64,000 nucleotides of DNA, taken from Chrysogorgia sp. JL179-B06 (taxonomy: Eukaryota > Cnidaria > Anthozoa > Scleralcyonacea > Chrysogorgiidae). The stretch is from NCBI GenBank assembly GCA_035772405.1, contig JAYKKM010000144.1, positions 2,514,501 to 2,578,500 of the forward strand, given 5' to 3'. Below the pieces are notes generated by a model. That model had not been told where the DNA came from. It was given only the letters and a program-made list of their open reading frames with translations, and made no database searches. Of the stretch, positions 18,247 through 30,157 are shown in pieces; position 1 is the first letter of the stretch, and every line of letters starts with the position of its first letter. Made by a program: the position numbers and the translations under genes.

Positions 18247-18417
18247 CGCTGCGCTGTGCTGCGCTGTGCTGCGCTGTGCTGCGCTGTGCTGCGCTGTGCT
18301 GCGCTGTGCTGTGCTGTGCTGTGCTGTCCTGCACTGTGCTGCACTGTGCTGTGCTGCGCTGTGCTGCGCTGTGCTGCGCTGTGCTGCGCTGCGCTGCGCT
18401 GCGCTGTGCTGCGCTGA
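18247..18417. repeat. 10-bp satellite, left block
   Basis: About 17 copies of GCGCTGTGCT with variants, in the same orientation as the large array at 23173-26505. The LINE between the two blocks probably inserted into one array. Open frames across it have no meaning because the repeat contains no stop on either strand. Confidence 0.95.
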
Positions 18418-18599
18418 TGATCAACTTTATTTAAACACACTAATCTTTTCAACTATATACAGCTGGTTTCCAAAAGAGGTGTGCTAACATTACAAAAGTA
18501 CATAACAAAAGATATTAATTATATTACAAATTTTAAAAACTTAAAATTATGACTATATTTACACTCTATTTGGTTCAACAATATATCATTCAACTAATT

Positions 18600-21434
18600 T
18601 CTAGGATCAGAGGTTAAGGAAGAAAGCTTTTGACAAAATGAATCGTAAGATACCGAACTTCTTATCTCTTCCGGTATCTGATTCCATATTTGAGCCCCGC
18701 AATAGCTAAAACTCTTTTTTAGAATTCAGTCCTAGGCCGTGGAGTACAAAGGCTAGTCGAAGAACCCCTTAAATTATAATCACTTACTGTGTTAGTTTTT
18801 TGAAAAATATCACACAGTCTGTGAGGGGCTAATTTATTGACCGTTTTGTACATGAGCCTGGCTTTCATTTGTGCCCTACGTTCTTCTAACGATATCCAGC
18901 CAAGAGAATTACGAGCCAAAATAGACCGTCCATGCTCATTTTTAAAATTCATGATCAGTCTAGCCGCTCTATTCTGGAATTTTTGAAGACGTTCAGCATG
19001 GCCTTTGCCAATCGTATCCCAAACTTCACAACAATAATCAAAATGTGGTTGAATTAGGGCATTATATACCAATACCAAGGTGTTTCGATCCACAAATTCC
19101 TTAAGTTTTCTAATAGCTCCAATACCCGACGATATTTTACTGGCTATGAATTCAATATGTTTTCTCCAGTTTAAATTCTCGTCAATCTGAACACCAAGTA
19201 CTTTGGCATGTTTCACTCGTTTGACCGATTTGCTATTGATTTTAACTTTAGGCTGGACAACCGTATTATTTATCTTATAGTGAGATCCAATCAAAACGTA
19301 CTCGGTTTTCGCAATATTTAAACTAAGTTTATTTGCAGACAGCCATCTGTGGACATTCACCAGGTCTTCATTTGCCCTCCTCTCCACTTCATCTAAGGTT
19401 TCACCTACAGCTGTTAGGCTGGTGTCATCTGCAAACATTCTAGATGTTGTATGCTTGAGACAATTTGGCAAATCATTTATATAGATGAGGAACAGAAGAG
19501 GGCCGAGTATACTTCCCTGGGGAATACCACAAGTTACTTTTCTCTGATTTGAAAATATGCCTTTTAACTGACTTTTTTGTGTTCGATGCGTCAAATAACA
19601 ACGCAATAGGGTAAGCGCATTTTCCCCAAAACCATACATTTGAAACTTACGTAACAGTATTTCGTGGTTGACAGTGTCGAATGCTTTCTTTAAATCGAGA
19701 AAGACAACTAAGTTATAAAGGCCGCGGTCCATGTTGACGTACCATTCATTTGTACAATCTAAGAGTGTAGTAGTTGTAGAATGTAAAGGTCTAAAGCCAT
19801 ATTGATGTTCTGATAGAATATTTTCGTTCGTCAAATAGTCAAACATTTGATCATATAAGATCCTTTCCATCAGTTTACTCACTACTGGTAGGATTGAAAT
19901 TGGTCTATAGTTGTCTAACATAGTCCGCTGGCCTTTTTTAAATATTGGAATTACCCTTGCAGCTTTCCATTCTGAGGGAAACTGTTCTGAAACAATTGAC
20001 ACGTTAAATATCTTTGTCAAAGATTGTGCAATAGCAGGAGCTGCTGTCAGGAGAACTTTAGCTGAAATTTTATCAATACCCGTCGCTTTTGAGGAGGATA
20101 ATTTGGATATAAGCTTAAAGACTGTTGCCACATTTACTGGCTGAAAAGAAAACCCAGCACCAGATTCATTTTGATCAATAAAATCTTGAAAACTACAATC
20201 ATTATCTTGTTCAATTGTTTCAGCCAATTTAGGACCTATATTTGTGAAATGATCATTAAAAACTTCAGCTAATTCCTCAGTTGAAGTAACTGTTTTATCA
20301 ACTAGTTTAATTTCATTAACAGTATTTTGTTTGCGATTTCGCCCTAAGATATCGTTTATTGTTTTCCAGGCTTGCTTTGGGTTCTTATTATGGTTTGCAA
20401 ATTGCGTTACATAATATTCCCTTTTAGCATTACGCATGACAATATTGGCAGCATTTCTAGAGGACTTATATAGTTTCCAATCATTATCCTCTTTTGTTTT
20501 TATTGCTTTTCGCTTGAGGAAATCTCTTCTAAATAACATTGCCTTAATTTCTTTATTTACCCACGGTAAACTACCCTTTTTCCTAATTCTTTTAGATCTA
20601 ATCGGGGCATGTTTGTTAAGAACTTGAACAAATAGTGCTTTCCAGCATTCCCACATTTCATCCACATTTTGTTTACTGTCTAGTTCCGCCCAAGGCATCA
20701 TATACAGGTCATTTAGAAAACATTGAACATTGAATTTTTTTAAATTTCTAATCTCTACAAACCCTAATTGAGAACCATTAGTTGGTCTGGAATTTAGTTT
20801 TCGTATTGCATAAATAAGGCTGTGGTCACTTATACCAAGATGTAGTATGCCTGAATAAATTACTTTCTCGGGTGTCGAAGTAATACAGACATCTAGTAGT
20901 GATTGTGTAGATTTAGTAATACGAGTCGGATCTTTAATTAATTGTGTCAATTGATATAATTCCAAAATATCCTGAAGCTTTTTTGTAGTTGACAAAGTCG
21001 GTTCAAGTAAATTACAGTTTAAATCGCCTAGGATGTAAACTTCCTTACTTTCATTATCAACTAGTTGGATAAATCTTTCAATTTTTGAAAATACCTCAAC
21101 ATGGGTATTCGGTGGTCTATAAACACACGAAATAATAAAGGACTGACTATTAGCTTGTCTAACTTCTAGACAAACAGCTTCTAGGCCATTTGGAACTAAA
21201 TCTGGACGTTTTTGATGATTTATGTGGCACCTAACGTAGATACAAACCCCCCCCTCCATTCCTTGTTCGGTCAGCACGCAGTATATCATAACCTTCCACA
21301 CTGACAAGTTCATCAGAAATGGTAGAGTCGAGGCGGGTTTCATTAAGTGCCAAGACATCCATTTTTTTATCATACAACAATAAACGAATTTCGTCAAGAT
21401 GTTTTGGCAAACTAGCTATGTTGAGCATAGCCAT
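18600..21434 (-). pseudogene. LINE ORF2: endonuclease and reverse transcriptase, frameshifted
   Basis: The N-terminal frame (21231-21434) gives LNIASLPKHLDEIR and LALNETRLD, the start of an APE-type endonuclease. The main frame continues with YRPPNTH, LGDLNCN, DVCITS and GISDHSLIY. The reverse transcriptase has FLDLKKAFDTVNHEIL, GIPQGSILGPLLFLIYINDL and the FADD catalytic box. Two breaks are visible: a run of eight C at 21247-21254, one base too long for the frame to continue, and a shift or stop near 18719, after which the usual C-terminal Y-GA-IWN-IP segment continues to about 18600. Confidence 0.85.
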
Positions 21435-21503
21435 TTTAAAACCTCTTGTTTTAGGAATATTTAACTTGATTTCATAAGCTCCCCTCCTCGTACTTTCATC
21501 GGT

Positions 21504-23085
21504 TCAATCCTGAAGTTTTAAAATATTTTCAAAGTTATTCTGTAGCAAGGCACTACCTTCGTGATTTAAATGTAATCCCCTATGATTTAAATGTGAACAG
21601 TTTATATTGCTGTTATCTAAGAATACCCAGTTTTTTTTGCTACAGTTTGACTTTATAATATTGTTAGTGTCGTTTACCTTTCTTGCAAGATCTTGATTAT
21701 CACTTCTAATGACCAAGGAGGAGATAATTATCCTTGTATTGATTGATTCTTTTTTAAACTGCTCTGCTAACTCGGTAACTTTTTTAGCAATAGTTGTGGG
21801 ACTCGAGCTGCGGACATCATTTGTTCCAGCATGGATAATAAGTTTGTCTGGATGCTTACGGATACTTGGCTTCAGGAAATCTCTCATGTCATCGACAGTA
21901 GCACCTGAGAAGGATTTTACTGACACGTTCTGCTCAGCATTCGATAGTTCCCAGCCTTTTACGTATTTAATAATCGAGTCTCCTGCCACAACGACCGAAG
22001 TCTTTGACTGCCTTTGTTCACCGTCTGGCTGTAGTTTATCGGCTTCCTTCTTTGGCTCATCCGACACGATTGCAGTTTGCTTTTTATTTGACTTTTTCCT
22101 ACGCTTTTTCTCTTTACTCAAGATATTATCTTTTAGAGAATCTTGGCCATGAGCTGTTGTTATTGCTTCTTCACCCTTGTTGTTTTCTTGAACACCGAGT
22201 ACAGAAAAACTATTGCCTAATTGAATATTCGGATTTACAACATCTTCTGACTGAATTGTGCAATCGTCCGCTTCGTTGCTGTCGCTTTGTTCAATGACAT
22301 GCTTATGATTCAATTGTTCGTTTTCTTTGACTATAGCATTCGATTCTGCGACCAATAGCCGCATAGCAGTGATTAAGCTGTCTCTTTCGTCCTCAGCATT
22401 TTTTGTCTTTCCTTGTAAGTCTGCTAATATATATGATAGATTGTTAGCTCTTTCCGTCAACTTCTCGTTTGCACTCTTGAGGTTCAAGTTTTCATTCGAC
22501 AGTTTGTGATTTTCTTTTCTTGAACGGGCAAGTTCGTTTTCTAATTCTTTTTGTTTAGCTTCATTGAATGTCTTTGTACGTTCGATTAATATCTCGTTTA
22601 CAGCAGCCGTATTGGCATGTACTTCTTTCACAATAGCTTCCAGTTGACTCTCAAGGGAGAGCTTGCGGGTATCTGCTACACAAGGACAGTTTGTTTTTTC
22701 CTTCGCTTTGGTCATCAGTTTCTTTAATTTCACTTTGATCGTCAGTTTCTTTAGTTTTGCTTTGGTCGTCAGTTTCTTTGTTTTCGCTGTTTGCCAATTC
22801 TGTAGATATAGAAGCCAGCAAAATCAGCTGTTGATTAAGTTCGTCTTTTAACTTCCCGCTAAGCGTTATCGATTTCGTTTCGGGATACCATCTAATGTCT
22901 ACACATTCGCTTTTGAACTGCTTTGCACCACCACCAGGGCAACCCCAAGTCCCGTCAGAAATATTCAGAACGTCTTTGACAAACATCTGCAATGACTCGA
23001 GAGATCCAGTCCATATTGGTTTGCCTTTACTATTCGTTGATACACCATGTAAAAGGCTTCCTCTGTTGGCTTGTTCCAGATCCAT
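21504..23085 (-). pseudogene. LINE ORF1: coiled coil and SGNH esterase-like domain, frameshifted
   Basis: The first part (22651-23085) includes a short domain with WGCPGGGAKQFK and three KETDDQS repeats. A frameshift near 22690 leads to the second part (21504-22733): a long coiled coil (about 100 residues), a lysine-rich linker, and an SGNH/GDSL hydrolase-like domain with VVAGDSIIKY, IHAGTNDV and a C-terminal HLN-RG-HLN block. In CR1-group elements ORF1p acts as a nucleic-acid-binding particle protein. Here it is broken, so not expected to function. Confidence 0.8.
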
Positions 23086-23172
23086 CACGAAAATGTTGGC
23101 TTATATTTATAATTGTTAAGATATTTGCGGAGCTGTAAAAGACACGTCTGTACGCCGTGAACGCGATAATCA

Positions 23173-26100
23173 GATGCTGCGCTGTGCTGCGCTGTGCTGC
23201 GCTGTGCTGCGCTGTGCTGCGCTGTGCTGCGCTGTGCTGCGCTGTGCTGCGCTGTGCTGCGCTGCGCTGTGCTGTGCTGCGCTGTGCTGCGCTGTGCTGC
23301 GCTGTGCTGCGCTGTGCTGCGCTGTGCTGCGCTGTGCTGCGCTGTGCTGCGCTGTGCTGCGCTGTGCTGCGCTGTGCTGCGCTGTGCTGCGCTGTTCTGC
23401 GCTGTGCTGCGCTGTGCTGCGCTGTGCTGCGCTGTGCTGCGCTGCGCTGTGCTGTGCTGCGCTGTACTGCATTGTGTTGTGCTGTGCTGTGCTGCACTAT
23501 ACTGTGCTGCACTGTGTTGTGCTGCACTGTGTTGTGCTGCACTGTGCTGTGCTGCGCTACGCTACGCTGTTCTGTGCTGTGCTACGCTGTCCTGCGCTGT
23601 GCTGCACTGTGCTGCACTGTGTTGTGCTGCACTGTGCTGTGCTGCGCTACGCTACGCTGTTCTGTGCTGTGCTACGCTGTCCTGCGCTGTGCTGCACTGT
23701 GCTGTGCTGCGCTGTGCTGCGCTGTGCTGCGCTGTGCTGCGCTGTGCTGCGCTGTGCTGCGCTGTGCTGCGCTGTGCTGCGCTGTGCTGCGCTGCGCTGT
23801 GCTGCGCTGTGCTGCGCTGTGCTGCGCTGTGCTGCGCTGTGCTGCGCTGTTCTGCGCTTTGCTGCGCTGTGCTGCGCTGTGCTGCGCTGCGCTGTGCTGT
23901 GCTGCGCTGTACTGCATTGTGTTGTGCTGTGCTGTGCTGCACTATACTGTGCTGCACTGTGTTGTGCAGCACTGTGTTGTGCTGCACTGTGCTGTGCTGC
24001 GCTACGCTACGCTGTTCTGTGCTGTGCTGCACTGTGCTGTGCTGCGCTGTGCTGCGCTGTGCTGCGCTGTGCTGCGCTGTGCTGCGCTGTGCTGCGCTGT
24101 GCTGCGCTGTGCTGCGCTGTGCTGCGCTGTGCTGCGCTGTGCTGCGCTGTGCTGCGCTGTGCTGCGCTGTGCTGCGCTGTGCTGCGCTGTGCTGCGCTGT
24201 GCTGCGCTGTGCTGCGCTGTGCTGTGCTGCGCTGCGCTGTGCTGCGCTGTGCTGCGCTGTGCTGCGCTGTGCTGCGCTGTGCTGCGCTGTGCTGCGCTGT
24301 GCTGCGCTGTGCTGCGCTGTGCTGCGCTGTGCTGCGCTGTGCTGCGCTGTGCTGCGCTGTGCTGCGCTGTGCTGCGCTGTGCTGTGCTGCGCTGCGCTGT
24401 GCTGCGCTGTGCTGCGCTGTGCTGCGCTGTGCTGCGCTGTGCTGCGCTGTGCTGCGCTGTGCTGCGCTGTGCTGCGCTGTGCTGCGCTGTGCTGCGCTGT
24501 GCTGCGCTGTGCTGCGCTGTGCTGCGCTGTGCTGCGCTGTGCTGCGCTGCGCTGCGCTGTGCTGTGCTGCGCTGTGCTGCGCTGCGCTGTGCTGCGCTGT
24601 GCTGCGCTGTGCTGCGCTGTGCTGCGCTGTGCTGCGCTGTGCTGCGCTGTGCTGCGCTGTGCTGCGCTGTGCTGCGCTGTGCTGCGCTGTGCTGCGCTGT
24701 GCTGCGCTGTGCTGCGCTGTGCTGCGCTGTGCTGCGCTGTGCTGCGCTGTGCTGCGCTGTGCTGCGCTGTGCTGCGCTGTGCTGCGCTGTGCTGCGCTGT
24801 GCTGCGCTGTGCTGCGCTGTGCTGCGCTGTGCTGCGCTGTGCTGCGCTGTGCTGCGCTGTGCTGCGCTGTGCTGCGCTGTGCTGCGCTGTGCTGCGCTGT
24901 GCTGCGCTGTGCTGCGCTGTGCTGCGCTGTGCTGCGCTGTGCTGCGCTGTGCTGCGCTGTGCTGCGCTGTGCTGCGCTGTGCTGCGCTGTGCTGCGCTGT
25001 GCTGCGCTGTGCTGCGCTGTGCTGCGCTGTGCTGCGCTGTGCTGCGCTGTGCTGCGCTGTGCTGCGCTGTGCTGCGCTGTGCTGCGCTGTGCTGCGCTGT
25101 GCTGCGCTGTGCTGCGCTGTGCTGTGCTGCGCTGCGCTGTGCTGCGCTGTGCTGCGCTGTGCTGCGCTGTGCTGCGCTGTGCTGCGCTGTGCTGCGCTGT
25201 GCTGCGCTGTGCTGCGCTGTGCTGCGCTGTGCTGCGCTGTGCTGCGCTGTGCTGCGCTGTGCTGCGCTGTGCTGCGCTGTGCTGCGCTGTGCTGCGCTGT
25301 GCTGCGCTGTGCTGCGCTGTGCTGCGCTGTGCTGCGCTGTGCTGCGCTGTGCTGCGCTGTGCTGCGCTGTGCTGCGCTGTGCTGCGCTGTGCTGCGCTGT
25401 GCTGCGCTGTGCTGCGCTGTGCTGCGCTGTGCTGCGCTGTGCTGCGCTGTGCTGCGCTGTGCTGCGCTGTGCTGCGCTGTGCTGCGCTGTGCTGCGCTGT
25501 GCTGCGCTGTGCTGCGCTGTGCTGCGCTGTGCTGCGCTGTGCTGCGCTGTGCTGCGCTGTGCTGCGCTGTGCTGCGCTGTGCTGCGCTGTGCTGCGCTGT
25601 GCTGCGCTGTGCTGCGCTGTGCTGCGCTGTGCTGCGCTGTGCTGCGCTGTGCTGCGCTGTGCTCCGCTGTGCTGCGCTGTGCTGCGCTGTGCTGCGCTGT
25701 GCTGCGCTGTGCTGCGCTGTGCTGCGCTGTGCTGCGCTGTGCTGCGCTGTGCTGCGCTGTGCTGCGCTGTGCTGCGCTGTGCTGCGCTGTGCTGCGCTGT
25801 GCTGCGCTGTGCTGCGCTGTGCTGCGCTGTGCTGCGCTGTGCTGCGCTGTGCTGCGCTGTGCTGCGCTGTGCTGCGCTGTGCTGCGCTGTGCTGCGCTGT
25901 GCTGCGCTGTGCTGCGCTGTGCTGCGCTGTGCTGCGCTGTGCTGCGCTGTGCTGCGCTGTGCTGCGCTGTGCTGCGCTGTGCTGCGCTGTGCTGCGCTGT
26001 GCTGCGCTGTGCTGCGCTGTGCTGCGCTGTGCTGCGCTGTGCTGCGCTGTGCTGCGCTGTGCTGCGCTGTGCTGCGCTGTGCTGCGCTGTGCTGCGCTGT

Positions 26101-26505
26101 GCTGCGCTGTGCTGCGCTGCGCTGTGCTGCGCTGTGCTGCGCTGTGCTGCGCTGTGCTGCGCTGTGCTGCGCTGTGCTGCGCTGTGCTGCGCTGTGCTGC
26201 GCTGTGCTGCGCTGTGCTGCGCTGTGCTGCGCTGTGCTGCGCTGTGCTGCGCTGTGCTGCGCTGTGCTGCGCTGTGCTGCGCTGTGCTGCGCTGTGCTGC
26301 GCTGTGCTGCGCTGTGCTGCGCTGTGCTGCGCTGTGCTGCGCTGTGCTGCGCTGCGCTGTGCTGTGCTGCGCTGTACTGCATTGTGTTGTGCTGTGCTGC
26401 ACTGTACTGTGCTGCGCTGTGCTGCGTTGCGCTGCGTTGTGCTGCGCCGTGTTGTCTTGTGCTGTGCCGTGTCGTTCTGTGCCGTGCTGTTCCGGACTGT
26501 TCTGT
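23173..26505. repeat. 3.3-kb array of the 10-bp satellite GCGCTGTGCT
   Basis: More than 300 head-to-tail copies. The middle (about 24035 to 26370) is almost perfectly homogeneous and has no adenine on the plus strand. Variants such as GCTACGCTACGCTGTTCTG mark a larger duplicated block at 23460-24030. The right edge decays into GTGCCGTGTCGTTCTG and stops about 15 bases from the exon 4 splice donor. All six frames are open over kilobases by arithmetic alone. Confidence 0.97.
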
Positions 26506-26517
26506 AATATCTCGTAC

Positions 26518-26659
26518 CTTACTCCCGTCCATTTTCAATACTAGTGTCCAACCTCCACCTCCGCAGTTGACAATATTGCTCATGTGACAATAAACTGGAT
26601 ATTTTTTGGCGGCGGAATCGTTTAATTCTTTGAGATAGTAAATACCACTAGAAAGGGAC
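26518..26659 (-). CDS. Host gene, exon 4: GGGGWTLV segment of the fibrinogen-like domain
   Basis: A 142-base exon encoding SSGIYYLKELND, VYCHMSNIV and CGGGGWTLVLKMDGSK, the start of a fibrinogen-like domain. The acceptor is GTTTTTAG before GTCCC (exon starts at 26659) and the donor is AAG/GTACGA at 26518-26517. The phase fits both neighbours: two bases carried from exon 3, none to exon 5. The satellite array runs almost up to the donor. Confidence 0.78.
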
Positions 26660-26919
26660 CTAAAAACGAACCAAACTTCTCAGAATTCAGGAACTAAACA
26701 TGCCAAGATAGGAATGAAGTTGAGTAGACCCTTGATCTCGAATCTACATTACAAATAGATCGACAATTTGACAGTTGAAGATTAATAATGGGAAATCAGG
26801 GGAAATTTAAAGGAAAACTTGACCTATAACCGACAAGGTATTTCTGTTGAATTTTGCTCTGATTGTCCATAATTCATCTTCAACAGTGAAAAGGTCTATT
26901 ATGACATAAATACGCGTAC

Positions 26920-27068
26920 CTATCTTCCTTTAGTGCTTCCTTGCAAGATCCTACATCGACACACTTCTTTGCATCTACACAATCATAAAATAAACAATTG
27001 TGTATAAGATACATATTACTCGTGATATTTAAATGTCCTGTCCCAATGTCGCCATCGAGTGGAGAGAC
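26920..27068 (-). CDS. Host gene, exon 3: cysteine-containing linker
   Basis: Encodes SNMYLIHNCLFYDC, KKCVDVGSCKEALKED and ends two bases into a codon at a GATAG/GTACGC donor. Four to five cysteines and the SCKE motif just before the fibrinogen-like domain match the layout of skeletal-matrix-5-like proteins. The 5' limit is set at 27068 (acceptor TTCTTGGAG) because this gives phase 0, agreeing with exon 2; an alternative acceptor at 27081 would need an unseen exon. There is no ATG, so it is internal. Confidence 0.65.
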
Positions 27069-27127
27069 CTCCAAGAAAATGCTGAAACTGTTTTTTACAG
27101 AACACGTGACTATAGGTTCTGAGCAAC

Positions 27128-27206
27128 GGCCTCCGTAGCTCTGTGGTCAAAGCACTGCACTAGCATCGCAGGGTTGCGTGTTCAATTCCAGCCAGAGGCC
27201 TTGAAG
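27128..27206 (+). repeat. tRNA-derived SINE copy
   Basis: A tRNA-like head with A box TAGCTCTGTGG and B box GTTCAATTCC, closing stem GGCCTC / GAGGCC, followed by a CTTGAAGTTGCATTTTTCGCAA tail. Similar copies are at 28381 and 51125 (reverse). Confidence 0.6.
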
Positions 27207-27587
27207 TTGCATTTTTCGCAATTGGTCTCGGTTTGGTCTTAAAATGTATATATTCCTTCACCATAAACCCTTAGAACATTAAATTACTTAAGTCTGATTG
27301 AAACTAAACGAATTGTAATCATCTCAAAAATAGGACTGGGTTGAACTTTCTATTGTATCTGATGAGCTGATTTTGCATTGAAGCGCTTGTATATTTGCAT
27401 AATATAAATTGACGAGAGATCATTAGAAGCTCCGAGTTTGCAAGCAAATCAAACTGTGACGCTCGCGAAATAGGTTTAATGTCTGGCCAATATAGTTTCT
27501 TTGTTAACATTAAATGCATAAAACCTTGAACCTAATTCGACGTCTCATATTAGGCTTCTCTCACTGGAGAATTAGAGCCAACGGTGT

Positions 27588-27768
27588 CCATTACTAAGGG
27601 ACCAAAGTCGCAGTAAATCTGTAGATAGGCCATGAATCGTTTTACCCAGTAATTTGAAAAATATTTTCTGGTCCTCTTTATAGTAAAATTATTTTATTTT
27701 GTCGGTGGTAAGAGCACATAATCCAACAAAAAACCTCATTGGATCCTCAGTTGGTCCCTTAGTAATGG
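27588..27768. repeat. Small foldback element
   Basis: CCATTACTAAGGGACCA at 27588-27604 is exactly inverted at 27752-27768, enclosing about 150 bases of A/T-rich DNA. Probably a MITE. Confidence 0.6.
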
Positions 27769-28186
27769 CGGACTTCCGGCTTCATTTTCTGAACAATAGT
27801 TGCTCGATCCAGTCTTCTTTCAAGATCAGTGGATATATCATCCCAAACAGTAATATTTCGTCGAATATCCCGAATCATCGAATGGAGGGTCTATAAATTA
27901 ATTGTACAGTATTTATTCAGAGAAATGTCTCCAGCTTGCTTTGAAGTGCAAGGTGTATAGAGCGTTGATAACACGTGATAATATCGCCTCCGTATTGATG
28001 TACCTTATTAACAATAGACGTTTACTATAGATATTTATACAATCATGTGACTTATATACACATTTTCATTGGTTCTTGCCCATGATCTATTAAAGGACAG
28101 ATACATGGATGGCGTCAAATCATGTCAGCAGCTGTGTTTTCATGCCCCCAACAGTTTTGATAAACCTTTTGGGTTGTTTTTGATTG

Positions 28187-28350
28187 TATAAAACAAATAG
28201 ATTCCATTTTTTGTTGTCTGTTCAGTTATAGATACACACAGGACTTCAGAACGTGGTAAGAACATCTTTTCTGTTCTTACCACGTTCTGCCGTCATCTGT
28301 GTATCTATAAATGAATAGACAACGATAAAATGGAATCTATTTGTTTTATA
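28187..28350. repeat. Foldback MITE, about 75-bp arms
   Basis: TATAAAACAAATAGATTCCA at the left end is inverted at the right end, and pairing continues inward to AGAACGTGGTAAGAACA around a 7-base centre near 28270. Arms contain a few mismatches. Confidence 0.85.
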
Positions 28351-28380
28351 CTGAACTCATGGCTAAGCTCACGACAACAG

Positions 28381-28454
28381 CTTTTGTAGCTCATTAGGTT
28401 AGACCGCTGGTCTAGAGACCCAGGGTCACGGCTTCAATTTCAAGCTTGAAGGCC
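28381..28454 (+). repeat. tRNA-derived SINE copy, diverged
   Basis: TTTTGTAGCTCATTAGGTTAG gives an A-box-like start, then GCTTCAATTTC as a decayed B box, then the same GGCCTTGAAGTTGCAT tail as the copy at 27128. Confidence 0.5.
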
Positions 28455-28550
28455 TTGAAGTTGCATCATTTTCGTAACTGATTCCGATTGTAATTCATTA
28501 TTATAGGACTCGGCTTTTATTTTATAAGGCGATGTTGCACTTACTGCCCT

Positions 28551-28736
28551 CTATACATGATGTTCACCATTGTACATGATGTTCACCATTGTACACGATG
28601 TTCACCATTGTACACGATGTTCACCATTGTACATGATGTTCACCATTGTACACGATGTTCACCATTGTACATGATGTTCACCATTGTACATGATGTTCAC
28701 CATTGTATACGATGTTCACCATTGTACATGATGTAA
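28551..28736. repeat. 19-bp minisatellite, about nine copies
   Basis: Unit TACATGATGTTCACCATTG, with C/T changes at one position. No spacers, so not a CRISPR array. Confidence 0.95.
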
Positions 28737-29099
28737 CAAATGCCTAAATTAAAGTAATTTTAAATGGTCAATATACACTATTTCGGCAGTGCACCATACC
28801 TTCGCACAGCTGAGTATTTGATTTCACGGCACTGCCTACACAGCACAACACGTACATTATATAAATAGTGGTTGTTCCTTCATGTTTAACTAATTATTTT
28901 ACAGTTCAAAACTCTTGTTATCAGATTAGAAGAGACAGGACTAGACCTAAGGCTTGTAAAAATCAAAACAGATATCGCTATAAAGCGGTCATTTGATCAT
29001 AATGGTGCTAACACTTTTAGCTGATAACAAGATATTAAGTGAAATTTTATATATTTATAATTTAAAATATTGGAGTGCAGACGACATCTGTTCTGTGAT

Positions 29100-29480
29100 A
29101 AAGACACCCTTTCTCTTCTCGATAAATTTCTCCAGTGTCTTTTTACGGCTTAGACAATTATTGCGACAATCAACGTAAAAATTATGGTTCGTCTTTTTTT
29201 CGTCTTTTTTTCTGTTTTAGATAAATTTCTCACTGTTTTTTACGGCTTAGACAATTATTACACCAATGAACATAAAAATTATGGTTCATCTTTTTTTCGT
29301 CTTTTTTCTGTTCTCGATAAATTTCTCACTGTTTTTTACGGCTTAGACAATTATTACACCAATGAACATAAAAATCATGGTTCGTCTTTTTTCGTCTTTT
29401 TTTCTGTCTCGATAAATTTCTCGCTGTTTTTATACGGCTTTTTTTCAAAATTAGACATCAATGAACGTAAAAAATGGTTC
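29100..29480. repeat. Tandem repeat of about 97 bp
   Basis: Four copies beginning near 29079-29176, 29273, 29368 and 29468 of a unit with AAAAATTATGGTTCGTC, a T-rich stretch, and ACGGCTTAGACAATTATT. Open frames across it are by-products. Confidence 0.85.
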
Positions 29481-29805
29481 GTCTTTGAAGTAGTTCATGT
29501 TTATCGGGGTCTAAAATACTCGGCGATCGTCTGGTGTTACTGCTGCTCATCTATTAAACATTAATATGAGAATTACTCACTTTGAGAAAATACTTGCTGC
29601 CTTTCTTCACAATTCTTGAAAATGAAACGAGGATAGAGCAAGTTAGGAGTGTACGAGATAGTATCCTTAATTTTATAAACATTATATAATATGGAGTACG
29701 TATGTTACACATTCTTGCGGTCAACCCAGTGTCCACCTAGTGTAGATAGTCTACATTGGTAATATGTAGCTGTGAATGTATGATGTCTACATTAACAAAT
29801 AACTG

Positions 29806-29940
29806 CTAACCCTAACCCCCTCCCCCCCCCCCCCCCCCGCCTAACGAGTTTTCTAACAATAATCCCCCGCCTAACGAGTTTTCTAACAATAATCCCCCGC
29901 CTAACGAGTTTTCTAACCATAACCAACCATAACCCAAGCC
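29806..29940. repeat. Telomere-like CTAACC and CCTAACGAGTTTTC repeats
   Basis: CTAACCCTAACCCC is followed by a long C run and three copies of a 30-bp unit containing CCGCCTAACGAGTTTTCTAA. A further CTAACCCTAACCG patch is at 30815-30865 and another CCTAACGAGTTTTC at 31028. Confidence 0.8.
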
Positions 29941-30157
29941 TCTGCCTCCTCCGCAGGCTGTAATCGGGAGTGGACAGGCGGGGCGGCGCAGGCTAGCTAT
30001 AGAGTGCCAGCAATGGTTGATGGGAAGGCGATAAAAACAATGGTTGATGGGAAGGCGATAAATGAAAAATTTAGAGCCTGCGAAATCGTGTGTCGAAACT
30101 CTGCAAATTTGATCGAAACATTGCAAATTGGCTTTGGAAATGGCGAAGACGCGAAGT

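Larger units (their letters stand above)
18418..23165 (-). mobile_element. CR1-like LINE, nearly full length, inserted in the satellite
   Basis: A non-LTR retrotransposon on the minus strand with ORF1 (coiled coil plus SGNH esterase-like domain) and ORF2 (APE-type endonuclease and reverse transcriptase). The 3' end is next to the left satellite block and the 5' end next to the right block. ORF1 with an esterase domain is characteristic of the CR1/L2 group. Frameshifts in both ORFs indicate an inactive copy. Target duplication cannot be read because the target is itself repetitive. Confidence 0.85.

Noticed and set aside
18105..18487. Several overlapping open frames of 60 to 111 codons
   Set aside because: Same satellite as above, in the short left block.
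23157..26587. Open frames of 850 to 1137 codons on both strands
   Set aside because: They are produced by a 10-bp repeat lacking stop codons in any frame. The predicted proteins are endless cysteine/alanine/leucine or glutamine/serine repeats with no start context or domain.
27128..27206. Possible tRNA gene
   Set aside because: The A and B boxes are present, but the fold is imperfect, the same sequence with the same tail recurs at 28381 and 51125, and the tail is not tRNA. It is a SINE.
28551..28736. CRISPR-like array
   Set aside because: Repeats follow each other without spacers, and the DNA is eukaryotic.
29184..29564. 126-codon plus-strand frame rich in Phe
   Set aside because: It runs through a 97-bp T-rich tandem repeat and shows no conserved feature.
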